Shown piece after piece: positions 11,411 through 23,055 of a DNA stretch of 64,000 nt. Position 1 is the stretch's first letter, and each line of letters starts with the position of its first letter. A model generated the notes under the pieces. It was not told where the DNA came from. It saw only the letters and a program-made list of their open reading frames with translations, and did no database searches. This stretch comes from Boswellia sacra. Its lineage: Eukaryota > Streptophyta > Magnoliopsida > Sapindales > Burseraceae. The stretch covers positions 186,001 through 250,000 of the forward strand of contig SNVD02009584.1 of assembly GCA_013180625.2 (NCBI GenBank). The letters are read 5' to 3'. Both the position numbers and the translations under genes were made by a program.

Positions 11411-13150
11411 TACTAGTTTTAGTGAATTAAAGATGGACGAAAATAGTGGTTCTCTCATTCTTACGCACCTGGAAACCATCGTGACCATTATATCCCAGAT
11501 GGAAAAACACCATATCCAACATAATCAGTTACTTGCTAATTAGAAAACATATTAAAGGATTTTCAGTACTAAAAGTAAAATATATACTGTACAGGCTATC
11601 CTGAGCAGCTTTATATACCAGCCTAACTTCCACTGCCCCCCAATCATGTTCTATACAAAGTGCATATGTTACGACCTGGATTCCTCTAATTGAGCTCATG
11701 AAAGCCGTACCTGAGTATGAGCAAGGCTAGTTTTCACTCATCTTTTTCTATAAAAATGAAAAAAAAAATAGAAATAAAACTTTATATAAGAAAAAAGAAA
11801 AAGAAAAATTATGGGATTGTAAAATATTGTAGTATGGATTTGAAATCAATGTTTACTTGGCTTATTAATAGTGAAGAATACTGTTAACTATTTGTCCCCA
11901 TAAATTAAGGAGTTGATTTTTTTTTTTTTTTGGCTCTGAAGTGTAAATTTAACTTATTATTAAACTTCAAATCTTTTTTTGATGCCTTTTTTTTCTTTTA
12001 TTTAACAATTAATCAAAAACATTTTCATATGAATGGAAAAGCTAAAAATTTTATCTTTTATTTAAATGCAAATGTCTCAATCATTTATTACTCTTCTAAT
12101 TGTCTTAAATGCTCTTATAAAATTCATTTATGACTAATTAATACATAACTTAATGTTTTAATTTTGGAACATTATTATCTATTTTTAATTTTATATCATG
12201 ACCCCTATATATTTTTATAATTATTTTATGGTCATTTAGCTTATTTATATATCAAATTCTTTTAAAAAATAACTTATTTACCTAGTTATACACTTTTAAA
12301 TAAATTAAATTCATAATAAATTTAGTATGCAAATAATTTTACTATGTGAAATAAAATTGCAAGTGAAAATAATATATATAAATATGGAAATATACATGTG
12401 TGTGTGTGTTTTAAAACCATTAGCTTTCAGACTTTTGAATTCAAATATTAAAATAAAAAATAAACATTTCATTCAGATTTTTATATTTACACCTATTAAA
12501 AAAACAATTGATCCCTAACTCGAAAACCTCATGTATAATTTAATGAAAGGTAAAGTTGTAATGGAATACGAAATTATAGATTAATAAATAATTGTAGTTC
12601 ATTTATTTATTCGATAAGAGCATCCATAAAATTTACATATGGAAGATTACTTTTATGAGAAATTCATATTTTAACGAGAGATAATAAATTTCTATTTTAT
12701 TCTATCCTTCCAAATTTTTATTCTTCAATACCAAATAGTTTAAGGACTTCATCTTATCATTTATCAAATAAATTAAATGGAATGACCTAAATAAATGAGT
12801 TTATCCCAACAATTTTATGTCTATTTACTACATCCCTTAGCCCAAAAATCCATGACAATGCATAAAACCATATCATAACATGAAATTATGAAATGAGATT
12901 TTTTTTCCATATTTATCTTCTAGGTCTTTATTGTGCTCGAGTATATAGCATAGCCACCACCAAAGGCACAAAACATTATGAGAATAATATTCAAAAAATT
13001 AAAAGACAAAAAATAAAGATTGTTTATCAAATATATTACCTAAATTAGAACTTTTTTTTTTGGTAACTTTAATTTTGAAGCGAGTGTATATGCAAAGAAG
13101 GTAGGGATATGGCTATTTTTGAGATTATACTAGGTGCAAAGAATAAAAGC
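11411..13150. other. AT-rich intergenic DNA
   Basis: 11411-11700 has higher GC and short open stretches on both strands, and may hold the upstream part of the minus-strand gene candidate at 1573-1855. From 11740 onward the DNA is AT-rich, with homopolymer runs and a small TG repeat near 12398. No gene is recognised. Confidence 0.4.
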
Positions 13151-13155
13151 GTAAT

Positions 13156-13387
13156 TATCAAAGCAAGAATCTCACATAATCAATCACCATTAAACTTAAC
13201 CTCTATTCTTGCTAATTTCTTTCCTTTCTGTGTAATAGATAACTCAGCCTTTTGTTCATTTCCTCTTTTTTGTTGTTACCACTACTTTATTTTCCTTTCT
13301 TGTATTCAGCTTGCTTGTATATATGTATTCCCTGTACACCAATATTGATACAGAGTAGTGAAATCTATTCATTCCCCACATTCCACA
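13156..13387 (+). repeat. 5' LTR of copia 3
   Basis: Short LTR matching 17689-17921. It begins TATCAAAGCAAGAATCTCAC and ends ATTCCACA, immediately before the primer site. Confidence 0.9.
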
Positions 13388-13400
13388 AGGTATCAGAGCC
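13388..13400 (+). other. Primer binding site of copia 3
   Basis: AGGTATCAGAGCC directly abuts the LTR. It fits the tRNA-Met complement except for the first base. Confidence 0.8.
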
Positions 13401-13534
13401 AAAATCACTGGCTTCTTATCTTTTTTGTTCATCTTTCACACAAACATGTCCATCAGTTCAAAAATAAAAATGTCTAGTCACCATACTTTCTTCATTCGTC
13501 AGATCATCTGGGGTCCATTCTTCTTTCTAATGTT

Positions 13535-16500
13535 TTGACAATTGAAGGTAATTTTTCAAGATGGAAAAATTCCATGAAGATGGCGTTGAGTACTACAAAC
13601 AAACTTGACCTCATCAATGGTAACATTGAGAAACCTTCATCAACTTCTCCAGAGTTAAATGTTTGGGAGCAATGCAACGACATGGTTTTGTCATGGACGC
13701 TCAATGCAATCGAGAAGAATTTTGCCAGCAGTCTAATTTATTTTGATACTCCACAATCTCTGTGGTTGGAATTTGAGAAGCGACTGTCTCAAAGTAACAA
13801 CCCACATATTTATGAACTCAAGAGGGCCATATGAAACCATGAACAAGAGCAAAAATCATTATATTCCAATACATTGAAATCATATTGGGATGAATTATCT
13901 ACATTGACCACTATTTCTTCTTGCACATGTGGAAATTCAAATGAATTGCAGGGATTGCAGGAAAATGAAAAAGTTTTTCAAATTTTAATGGGTCTAAATT
14001 ACTCATATTCTCAATTACAAAGTCAAATCTTGGCCATAGACCCTTTTCCAAATGTTGGAAAGGCCTATTCAATCATTCACTAAGAAGAACGTCAATGTCT
14101 TCTCCATGTTTCCAATCAACCATCCATTAAATCCACTACTTTATTAGTCAATAATAAGCCTCACATGGCTAACCGGTTAAATTACCATCAACATAACTTT
14201 GGACAAGGAGCACAAGAAACGTAAGAAGGGGGTAGACCTTATGTGATCATTGTGAAAAACATGGTCATATTAAGGCCAAATGCTATAAAATTGTTGAATA
14301 CTCACTGAAGTGGAATCTTCAAATCGTCAACATGTAGTAGCTCCTATTAGCATCAAGTCACAACAACAAGATGAGCTTTCTTCCCATGCTATTCAAAATG
14401 GGTCTATGTATCTTTTATTCAAATTCTTGGTCTTAAAGCTGAATAATTAAAATATTATTATCTATACTTTCAATGACTGAGTAATCACCCACTGCAAACT
14501 TATCTGGTAAAAAATTTCCGTCTTGCAATTCTGTTTCAAATATAAATGATAATTCTTGGATCAGTGATAGCGGAGCATCTAATCATATCGCGCCAAACAT
14601 ATCTTTTTTTTTTTTAAATTCTGTTTTCACGGCTCATGCAAAACCTATTAGACTTCCAAATGGCACTATGGTTTCTAATACCCAAAGTGGATCTATTGAG
14701 TTGTCTCCATTTTTTAATTTAAATGATGCTCTATTAGTTCCAAATTTTAATTTCAATCTCTCATCTGAAAGTAAGCTAACAAAAGATTTGAATTGCGTCA
14801 CAATTTTTTTTCCAACATTCTATGTTTTTTAGGACCTTTCGTCGAAGAAGCTTATTAGAGTGGGTAAGGTTCGAGATGGACTATATGACTATGAGCACAT
14901 TGATAGTCCTTCTCATTTCCCTTCAACAATGAACGTTACTAAGGAATCAAGTTCTAATCTATGGCATCTTCGACTTGGTCATCCTGCCAAAGAACGAATG
15001 CAAGTTTCCTTTTTATCTGATGTAAATCTTTCAACCTATATTGTGAAAGTATGTCAACTTGCTAAAAATACTCGAAATCCTTTTCAATTAAAAAAATTTC
15101 ATTTAGAAAATCCTTTTGAATTAATTTTTTTGTGATATTTGGGATCCATATCACACACCTACATACACAGGCATACATTATTTTCTTAGTACAGTTGATG
15201 ATTATAGTCGTTGTACTTGAGTTTATCTCATGCGTCATAAATCTAAAACTAATCAATTGTTACAAATTTTTACTTCATGATTAAGACTCAATTTCAAACA
15301 CCTATTAAAAAAAATTGTACTGGTCAAGGGAGTGAATTTTTGCTTTCTAATCAATTGCAATCTTTCTTTCAAAAGCATGGAATCTTGCATCAATACACTT
15401 ATGTTGAAACTGCTCAACAAAATGGGGTAATCAAACGAAAGCATCGACATCTTTTAGAAGTTGCACATGCACTACAAGTCCAAGCTAAATTACCATTATA
15501 TTTTTGGGGTGATTTTCCCCTAACAGCAACCTATTTGAAAAATCACATTCCTACTCCTAATCTAGATAGGAAAACTCCTTACGAAATGCTTTTTAAAACC
15601 AAGTCACCGTATAAGCATCTTCATGTTTTTGGATGCCTTTGTTATGTACACATCAAGAGTGTTAATCGTCATAAGTTTCCTCCACACGCCACCAAATGCA
15701 ATCTTCTTGGTTATCCTTTTGGATACCATGGATACAAAGTTTATGATATTGTTGAAAAAAAAAAAAGACTTTTATTTCTCACGATGTCACTTATTTTGAA
15801 AATGAATTTCCATTTTATAAATTACCTCATGATATTTTTGATGAACATATCTTACCTCTTCTTGTTGTGGATTCTCACAATCAACTTACTCAGCCCCTTG
15901 ATACTTTTGTCCATGTTGAACTATTTATACCTATTCAAACACCACCTATTCGACAGTTGCAGTGACAATTTCTGTCCTTAGTATCTTCAAGATTATATCT
16001 GCCCTAATGCTCACCAAAGTCCATCTAGATCCTTTTCCTCACTTGATCAGCCCTTGATAAGCTCTTTATATATATTATCTAATTATCTCTCCTATGATAA
16101 ATTTTCATGTCATCATATAGCTTTTCTTTCAGCCATCTCTGATGATGTTGATCCCAATACATATTCAGAAGCCATTAAGCATGCCCATTGGCATGATGCC
16201 ATGGCCAATGAGATTAAAGCATTAGAACAAAAAAAAAAAAAAACTAGACTATTCAAGATTTACTCCCTGGTAAGGACCCCATTGGCCGCAAATGGGTATT
16301 CAAAATAAAAGGAAATGTAGATGGCTCCATTGAGAGGTCTAACTCGTTGCCAAAGGGTCTACACAAATGGAAGGATTAGACAATAGTGAGACAATTGCAC
16401 CTGTTGCAAATCTTGTGACTGTTAGATGTGTATTGGCAGTAGCTGCTATCCATGGTGGGTTTTTATTCCAATTAGATATCCATAATGCATTTCTTCATGG

Positions 16501-17681
16501 AGATTTGCATGAGAAGATTTACATGAGCTTAGCACCCGCATTCTGTAAACAGGAGGAGACTTCTCAGGTTTGTCATTTGAACAAGTCATTAGACGGCCTC
16601 AAAAAGCTTCTTGAAATTGGTTTGAAAAATTTGCGTCTACTCTAAAGAAAATTGTGTTCATTCACTCACATGTTGATCCTTGTTTTTAACACTCATCATC
16701 ATTCTCATTTACAATGGTACTTGTATACGTTGATGATATTATAGTTGTGGGTAGCCATTATGACTCTTTAGTTGCTTTAAAGAATTTTTTGCAGACTCAA
16801 TTTCATATTAAAGACTTAGGAACTATCAAATATTTTTTGGATATTGAAGTGGCACGTTCACAACAAGGAATGTTCTTAAATCAAAGGAAATATGCTTTAG
16901 ACATACTTAAAGATAGTGGGCAATTAGGTGCACAACCCTCTCATTTTCCAATGAAGCAAAACTTGAGATCCTCAAGTGATCAAGGAGAAATTTGTTCAAA
17001 TCTAGCTCAATATCGACATCTTGTAGGCTGATCATTTACTTGACCATTACCAGGCCAGATATTGTCTACTCAGTGAACATTTTAAGCTAATTCATGCAAT
17101 CACCAAGACAACCACACTATGATGTTGCAAAACATGTTTTGTAGTATAGTAAATCTTCTCCAAGTGCAGGCATTCTTTTGTCCTCGACTAGCTCTTTGGA
17201 ATTCTTTGCCTTCTCTAACTCAGATTGGGGAAGCTACCCTATGACTCGTCGATCAACTACGGGCTTCTTTATCGTGCTTGGCAATAGCACTATTTCCTCA
17301 AAGACCAAAAAGCAATCAGTTTTGTCACATTCATTTGCTGAAGCTGAGTATCGTGCCATGGCAATAGCAACATGTGAACTCATTTGGCTTAAAGCATTAC
17401 TTTGTGATCTTGGTATAGAACATCACGTGCCTATGACTTTACATTGTGACAATCAAGTTGCCTTTCATATTGCAGCAATTCCAATTTTACATGAACACAT
17501 GAAGCATATTTAAATAGGTTGTCACCTTATCCTTGAGAAGTTAACTATAGGCATTATTTCATTGACTCATGTCCCTTCTCGGCAACAATTAGCTTATATT
17601 TTTACCAAGGCCCTTGGCAAAGATGAGGTTCAAGATTTTCTTTGCAAGGTGGGTGTTACAAATCTTCACTTCCCAACTTGA
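13535..17681 (+). pseudogene. Copia 3 gag-pol polyprotein (broken)
   Basis: Gag lies at 13535-14083 and is interrupted by TGA at 13832 with the same frame continuing. A CCHC knuckle (CDHCEKHGHIKAKC) is at about 14240-14285. The protease shows WISDSGASNHIAP near 14556 with an intact Asp-Ser-Gly. GAG-pre-integrase (NLWHLRLGHPAKERM) is near 14958 and integrase runs 15170-15770. RT runs about 16190-17060 with LDIHNAFLHGDLHEKIYM and YVDD near 16726. RNase H runs 17180-17600 (NSDWGSYPMTRRSTTGFF). It ends at TGA 17679-17681. The ATG context of gag is ambiguous, and stops and shifts break it in at least eight places. Confidence 0.88.
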
Positions 17682-17688
17682 GGAGGAG

Positions 17689-17921
17689 TATTTAATACAA
17701 GAATCTCACATAATCAATCGCCATTAAACTTAACATTTATTCTTGCTGATTTCTTTCCGTTCTATGCAATAGATGATTCAGCCTTTTATTCATTTCCTCT
17801 TTTTTGCTATTGCCATTACTTTATTTTCCTTTCTTGTATCCAGCTTGCTTGAATATATGTATTCCCTCTACACCAATATTGATACAAAGTAGTGAAATCT
17901 ATTCATTCACCATATTTCACA
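17689..17921 (+). repeat. 3' LTR of copia 3
   Basis: Follows the purine tract GAGGAGGAG. It starts TATTTAATACAAGAATCTC and ends ATTTCACA, and is followed by the GTAAT duplication. Confidence 0.9.
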
Positions 17922-17926
17922 GTAAT

Positions 17927-18959
17927 TTTGACATATTTATTAAGGGTAAGTGTACATAGTGAAAATATGGATATAAGGTATATATTTTAGTGCAAAATAG
18001 CCATATTATTTATATATTTGTGCAATAAAATTAATCTTATCATACATGTATTCATTTATAATCTAATTAATTAAGATATTGGTTTGGTGAAGAAAAGGAA
18101 AAAAAGTTTATATAACTAGATATATAAAATACATAATAGCGTAGTCAGAAAATCTCTTTTCAGTCTGTTTTTTTAATTTAAAAAATTAATTTGAATTTAG
18201 TCCCTGTCTATTATATGTGTCTAATTTGATCATGTCTCATAGTACAAACTACTAAAATTTTTTACGGTTTGTTTTTTTTTTAACCTTTTTTAGTTTCTAA
18301 ATTATTTTTCATTTTCTATTAAGTGATCAAATCACTATAAAATGTGTATTTATAAACAAAAAAAATATAGCAATAGGGTATAAGCATTCATCAATTAAAG
18401 CTTTCAAGACTTTGCTCTTTTTCAAAATTGAAGAAGGTGTATAATTTAGGTACAGCTCTTGATGAAATGTGTTGAATTATTAAAGTGCAATATAATATTA
18501 GCCCTCAAAAGTTATAGCATGAAGAATGATGCTTGGGCAGGTAAACAATATAAAATATGCAAGGCTAAATGAAGAATAAAGATTGGAATGCTTAAGAATT
18601 AATTAAATTCAAGCCTGACCGTTCCTCCAATAGTCGCTTGACAAAGTGCAAATTGGATTTCACCAATTCAAGACCAAATCATAAGCAATTAGTCACTCGT
18701 ACAAGCAAATAGAAATTGCGAAAACATAGACCAATCAAACTTTGCCTAAATTAAGTTAAGCCAATTACAATTAGCCATGAATAAATCCAATAGAATGTTG
18801 CCGCCTCCTCCTTCATGTGGTGGTACTTCACCATGATTTATAGCATTTCAAAGTTTTGTTACATAAGAAGTGATGTAAATCAAGGTTTTTAAATTATGTT
18901 CCCTTATTGCTTGCTTATTAACAATAGTGTCAAAATGTCGATATTATAAATATTTTATC
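17927..18959. other. AT-rich intergenic DNA
   Basis: No open frame of coding character, repeat array or RNA gene was seen between the copia 3 3' LTR and the start of the duplicated UGT block. Confidence 0.4.
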
Positions 18960-19180
18960 ATATGATCCTTTGTTGCTGTCGGAGCATGTCAACCAGATTC
19001 TGGCTGAAGAAAACTTAGTTGCCTCCGCTTTATGGTACATATGCACGTATTACATTTGTCAATGCGACAAAAATATGATTAATGACGACAATAAGCATGT
19101 AACGGCTGTTAATTACTTGACCAATATGCTATCGGGTCTTCTTTTTCTGATTCCTCGAGTAACTCAGTTAATACGTATTG
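18960..19180 (+). repeat. UGT-block upstream repeat, copy A
   Basis: Matches 24930-25110, the region upstream of the third UGT copy, in order and orientation. It shares segments around ATTCTGG, GTCTCCGCTT and TGACCAATATGCTA. It marks the 5' side of a duplicated UGT block whose middle has been deleted. Confidence 0.6.
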
Positions 19181-19204
19181 AATGGAAAAAGAGCAAATGA
19201 TTTT

Positions 19205-19312
19205 AGAAGGAATTCCCAGAGGAGGAAGGAATTGGCCAAAGAGGCAGTAGATGACGGTGGAAGCTCCGATAAGAACATAGAGGAAATTGTCGCAGAGCTT
19301 GTAGGCTGCTGA
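19205..19312 (+). pseudogene. UGT74-like glucosyltransferase, 3' end remnant (copy 1)
   Basis: Thirty-five codons ending in TGA 19310-19312 correspond to the last residues of the intact gene at 31446-33875 (RRNSxRxKELAKEAVD, then KNIEEIVAEL). All upstream coding sequence is missing: the upstream block repeat at 18960-19180 runs almost directly into this tail, so an internal deletion removed both the N-terminal domain and the PSPG box. It is followed by a long downstream match to copy 3. Confidence 0.85.
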
Positions 19313-21005
19313 GATCTTCGAAGTTCAAACTACGGATGCTCCACATGTGTAATTATTTGTACAATTATACTCTTTCAGTCATTGTTTGATGATTGTTTAT
19401 TTGCCACTATTTTGCCCTACCAGCTGATAACAAAACCTTAAAAAAAGATTTCTATTTCTGTGTGGATGTAGATGTTTTTATCTATTACCAATATAGTTTT
19501 TCACAAAATTTTTAACATATTTCTGCCTGTACGTCAATATTCAAATATCTGTTTTCAATTTCTCAATTCACCAATGAGATTTTGATGTATATTATGAAAA
19601 CATCTGTCCCAAAGAAGTTATAGATATGCACGCAAATTTTTAAGTCCATACAACCCAATAAAATGCCAATAGTTATATATAAAATAAGCAAAGTACGAAT
19701 ACCAATATGTGCGTTAATTATTCAGGCTTAGTTTGATCTTTTGCATTATTGAATGATTAAAATATATACGACAAGAAAAAAATAAAAGTAAATCTTGTAC
19801 TCCGAACTAGCTTAGATACAACGAAACTCAGTTATCCCGTTGAACCGGTTTTACAAGTAGCACAAGGATTGGGCCTGGATCCGTTGAGCTCTGCTTTCAC
19901 TGAATGATATGGGGCTTACAATCATAATAGTCACAGTGGTGGCATGACATGACTGGCAACAAAATTAGGTCCATTATTAGCCTCTTATGTAGTTCTTTAC
20001 GACATTGGTCAATTTGAATCTCCAATACCGTAAATCATCTTTCTCCACTTTACAATTAACACTACTCTTCAGTCGTCTACGTGCCGTCATTAGATTTGTC
20101 GCTTCTTTGCCTCCTACTTTTAGAGTATAGCCTGAAACATTAACTCGAGTACATATTGCTATTTCATAAGAATAACTCAACTACATGCATTTGAAGCATA
20201 TATATGAGTAAAGTCGGATGAGTATATGTTAGAAATTAATGTTATTATAACCTCTATCTTGCCTAATTTTCCGTTGAATAAAGATTTAATTATCTAACTA
20301 CAGTTAAACACGAAGAGGTAACTGTTGAACCAAACTGTACGTGCTCAGCCTTTCAAATCACTATTGGTTTTTTGTTAATTTAATTAATTTTTCTTCGATT
20401 TCTCTTTTTGCATAAGCAATGATGTAAAGAAGTTTGCTTATTACAATAGGACCCTTTCGTTTGGCCTGATGTGAAGTTACAGCAAAAATAACAGTGGTTA
20501 TTATTCACTCGTCTCTGCATCATATCGGCTTTTATCTAAAAGCCGAGAAAAATAAGTTAGTCGCCGTGATTTGATTTAATACGTTTTTGGATCTTCTCTT
20601 TACCTCCAAGAGACCATCCTTTTGTCACCTTTTGCTTCCTCAATTCTTTAAAAAAAAAAAAACAAATTAAAAATAATGATTCATGAATTTGAAGACAAGA
20701 AAAGTGGTCACTTTCTTTAATTAATAGCTTTGATGACGGGTTGAATTATTATTGCAAGACCATTGCAATAAAAAATTAAGGAGTCAAATGAAAAAAGAAA
20801 AGAATAGAAGTGATCACTTTAAGTAATATCTTTGTTGGCGAGTGGAGCGTTATTTTCAAGACCCTTGTCAGTCAAATGATCAAGCATTCAACTCCCATTC
20901 AAAGATGATCAGCTGTTTGAGATACAATTACGCTTGATTTGGTATATATCATTATCTTGGTAGCAAATCAAACCGAGCAGGTTTGTTATATCTCATATTA
21001 GGAGT
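19313..21005 (+). repeat. UGT downstream duplicated block (copy A)
   Basis: Collinear with about 26800-28710, downstream of UGT copy 3, with small indels. Shared landmarks include CTACGGATGCTCC, CTCTTATGTAGTTCTTT and CTTTCGTTTGGCCTGATGTG. It shows that the UGT copies arose by tandem segmental duplication. No gene was found in it. Confidence 0.8.
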
Positions 21006-21092
21006 GAATTTGTTTATTGCGATGGACGAACTCTTTATTATTTGACCTGTTTAGCATTGTTAGGTTTAACTAATTGAGTAAAATTGGGTTTT

Positions 21093-21116
21093 ATATATAT
21101 ACACACACACACACAT
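21093..21116. repeat. AT/AC compound microsatellite
   Basis: A TATATATA run followed by an ACACAC run. Confidence 0.85.
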
Positions 21117-21319
21117 ACTTCTATTATCCTGAGATTTGTTATAAGAATTTAAAAATATATCGACTATCATATATAGATTTATAAATAATATTAATGCTAT
21201 ACCTTTACATACTGGTTTTCAAAATATTATGTAAAGATCTAAAAAACCTAATGCTTAAGTGTTTGATTTCACTCAAACCTTCCCATTATAACCGATGTAT
21301 ACTATTTCTCCTCTTGAAT

Positions 21320-21908
21320 TTTGAAGTAATCAAGAGTATATAATACGTATGTTAATTTATAATTTATTGAATATACTATGTTAGTATAATGACATATTAT
21401 AACGGATGTATACTATTTCTCCTCTCGAATTGGGCCGTTCCTCTTGATAGCCGATGTATTAGAGCTTGCCGGAACTTCGTGCGTCACTCATTTCATGTGG
21501 CTTTAGTGCAATCTAGGAACACAATATCCATTTGTTCATGCATGATGGCCAATTAAGTCTTCAGGGAGTGAGGCAGTCACTGTCGTTGTGGCTGAAGTCC
21601 ATTTAATTAAAAAGAAAAATTTCGATGATAGATTGAACCGAATATTCAAACTTGAATAAGATAGGACTGAATTTAAATGTTTTGCCAGACGACTGATCGC
21701 TAGGATTTATCTATTTAAATAAATCAAAGATTTTGACTGGACTGGTTGATGGTTCATTTTTGTTTGTAATTTTTTACCATAACGAGTAGTCAATACTTCA
21801 ATCAACTTGAAACTGTATATTGAGCTACATTAAAAAAATTAATTAAATATGAACTAAATGAGATTTAGTTTCCAAATAAGTTTAATTGGTTTTGAATCTA
21901 TGAGCACC
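21320..21908 (+). repeat. UGT intron copy (copy 2)
   Basis: Aligns with 32540-33140, the single intron of the intact UGT, including ATTTCTCCTCTTGAATT and GCGTCACTCATTTCATGTGG. Copy 2 therefore starts inside the intron, and its first exon is absent. Confidence 0.78.
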
Positions 21909-21917
21909 AATTTAAAG

Positions 21918-23023
21918 GACAACTACTTACACGCACCTGGCATACCACCTAATTTTGATGATGTGGTACGTCTAACGAATCATAAATTGTCATATAATGC
22001 CAAGTCACTATCAATTTAAGTCCAACTCATCATCAATTTAAATTTCACTTTTTGTTCCTAAATTTTAGTATCTCTTAAATATCACATTCAACTTTCTAAA
22101 AATAATATCTTTCATTTCACATAATCAAATCCAGCCATATTGCCTTCGCTATTGCCAAAACACTGAAATGCGAGCGGTACTCTTCAGTTGACATTCCTCC
22201 ATTCCCAACTTCAAGCGTGTCAGCATCTAAATAAGATATTGACAGCAAAGTATAGAATTAGTTCATATAGATAGCTCAACAAAAATGCATCATTAATTAA
22301 TAGGTTTATAAATTGCTTAAATTGGCTTAACCTTTCCATCCACCCGGTCTGGCAAAATTTGCCAATTCATCATTCTTATTAGCACGTGATGTCATACTGC
22401 AATTTAAACATAATTCCATCTTAATTAATTATTTTAGAGATACACTTGGCTACACTTAATAATAATTCATTCGACGGTGAATTCTTCTTAATTTGCATTT
22501 TAAGTAATTTACCTCTCCCAAGTATCCTTGATATCTTCAGTTGTTCTCCAACTATTTCCTATGCTCGGTGCCCATTTTACAGGGTCGTCCTAGCCCCTAT
22601 ATATATATTGCATTTTGCAAGTATCGATCTCTATATTGGTGAATGAAATCTATATGTTGATGTTAATTCTTTTTTGATTAAGTTAATTTTCATCCTAAAG
22701 CATGTAATATTTTGAGATTTATATATGGTAGATTAAATCTTTCATGTATTATTATATAAATCTTTTAGTAGGCAAAATCTTAAAATATCACATGATTGGA
22801 TCGAATGACAAGAAATGAAAGATATTACTCATTATTTTTAGAAAGTTGGGTAGGATAATTTAAGAGATACTAAAATTTAGGAACAAAAAGTGAAATTTAA
22901 ATTGATGATGCGTTGGACTTAAATTGATAGTGACTTGGCACTATATGGCACTTTATGATTCGTTAGACGTACCACATCAACAAAATTAGGTGGTATGTCT
23001 GCAGGTGCGTGTAAGTATTTCTC
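21918..23023. mobile_element. Pack-MULE (Mutator-like element) carrying alpha-galactosidase exons
   Basis: Long terminal inverted repeats of about 200 bp: 21918-22125 reads inward as ACTTACACGCACCTG, and the same sequence appears inverted at 22815-23023 (CAGGTGCGTGTAAGTATTTC). They share, for example, ACCACCTAATTTTG and AAATTTCACTTTTTGTTCCT in opposite orientation. The flanks carry AATTTAAAG (21909-21917) and AATTTTAAAG (23024-23033), a 9-10 bp target duplication as expected for Mutator elements. The homologous intron at about 33130 shows the empty site. No transposase is present, so it depends on an autonomous partner. Between the repeats lies a piece of a host gene on the minus strand (22140-22589). 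Confidence 0.88.
22140..22589 (-). pseudogene. Captured alpha-galactosidase gene fragment, three exons with introns
   Basis: Read on the minus strand. Exon 1 (22589-22513, 77 bp) encodes DDPVKWAPSIGNSWRTTEDI and on to WE. Exon 2 (22396-22332, 65 bp) encodes MTSRANKNDELANFARPGGW. Exon 3 (22226 to about 22140) encodes [20 protein letters not shown] and ends at AKA where the terminal repeat begins. Each exon has AG/GT borders, and the phases join exactly (AG|T = Ser; G|AT = Asp). The order NSWRTT...SMTSRA...[19 protein letters not shown]...EYRSHFSIWALAKAPLL is characteristic of plant glycoside hydrolase family 27 alpha-galactosidases, which release galactose from raffinose-type sugars and galactomannan. 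The second catalytic Asp region (WNDPDM) is changed here to W-K-D-A-D-T. The fragment lacks both ends of the enzyme and cannot be catalytic. Confidence 0.9.
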
Positions 23024-23055
23024 AATTTTAAAGATGTTCTCCTATTCTGTGTCAG

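Larger units (their letters stand above)
13156..17921 (+). mobile_element. Ty1/copia retrotransposon 3, decayed, TA...CA termini
   Basis: LTRs at 13156-13387 and 17689-17921 (232/233 bp) flank copia gag-pol traces. The target duplication GTAAT is at 13151-13155 and 17922-17926. Both LTRs start with TA and end CA, one of the documented non-TG..CA terminus types, which are mainly found in copia elements. It is inactive because of multiple stops and frameshifts. Confidence 0.92.

Noticed and set aside
22446..22646. Plus-strand 66-codon ORF inside the Pack-MULE
   Set aside because: It lies antisense to the captured alpha-galactosidase exons and introns and has no coding support.
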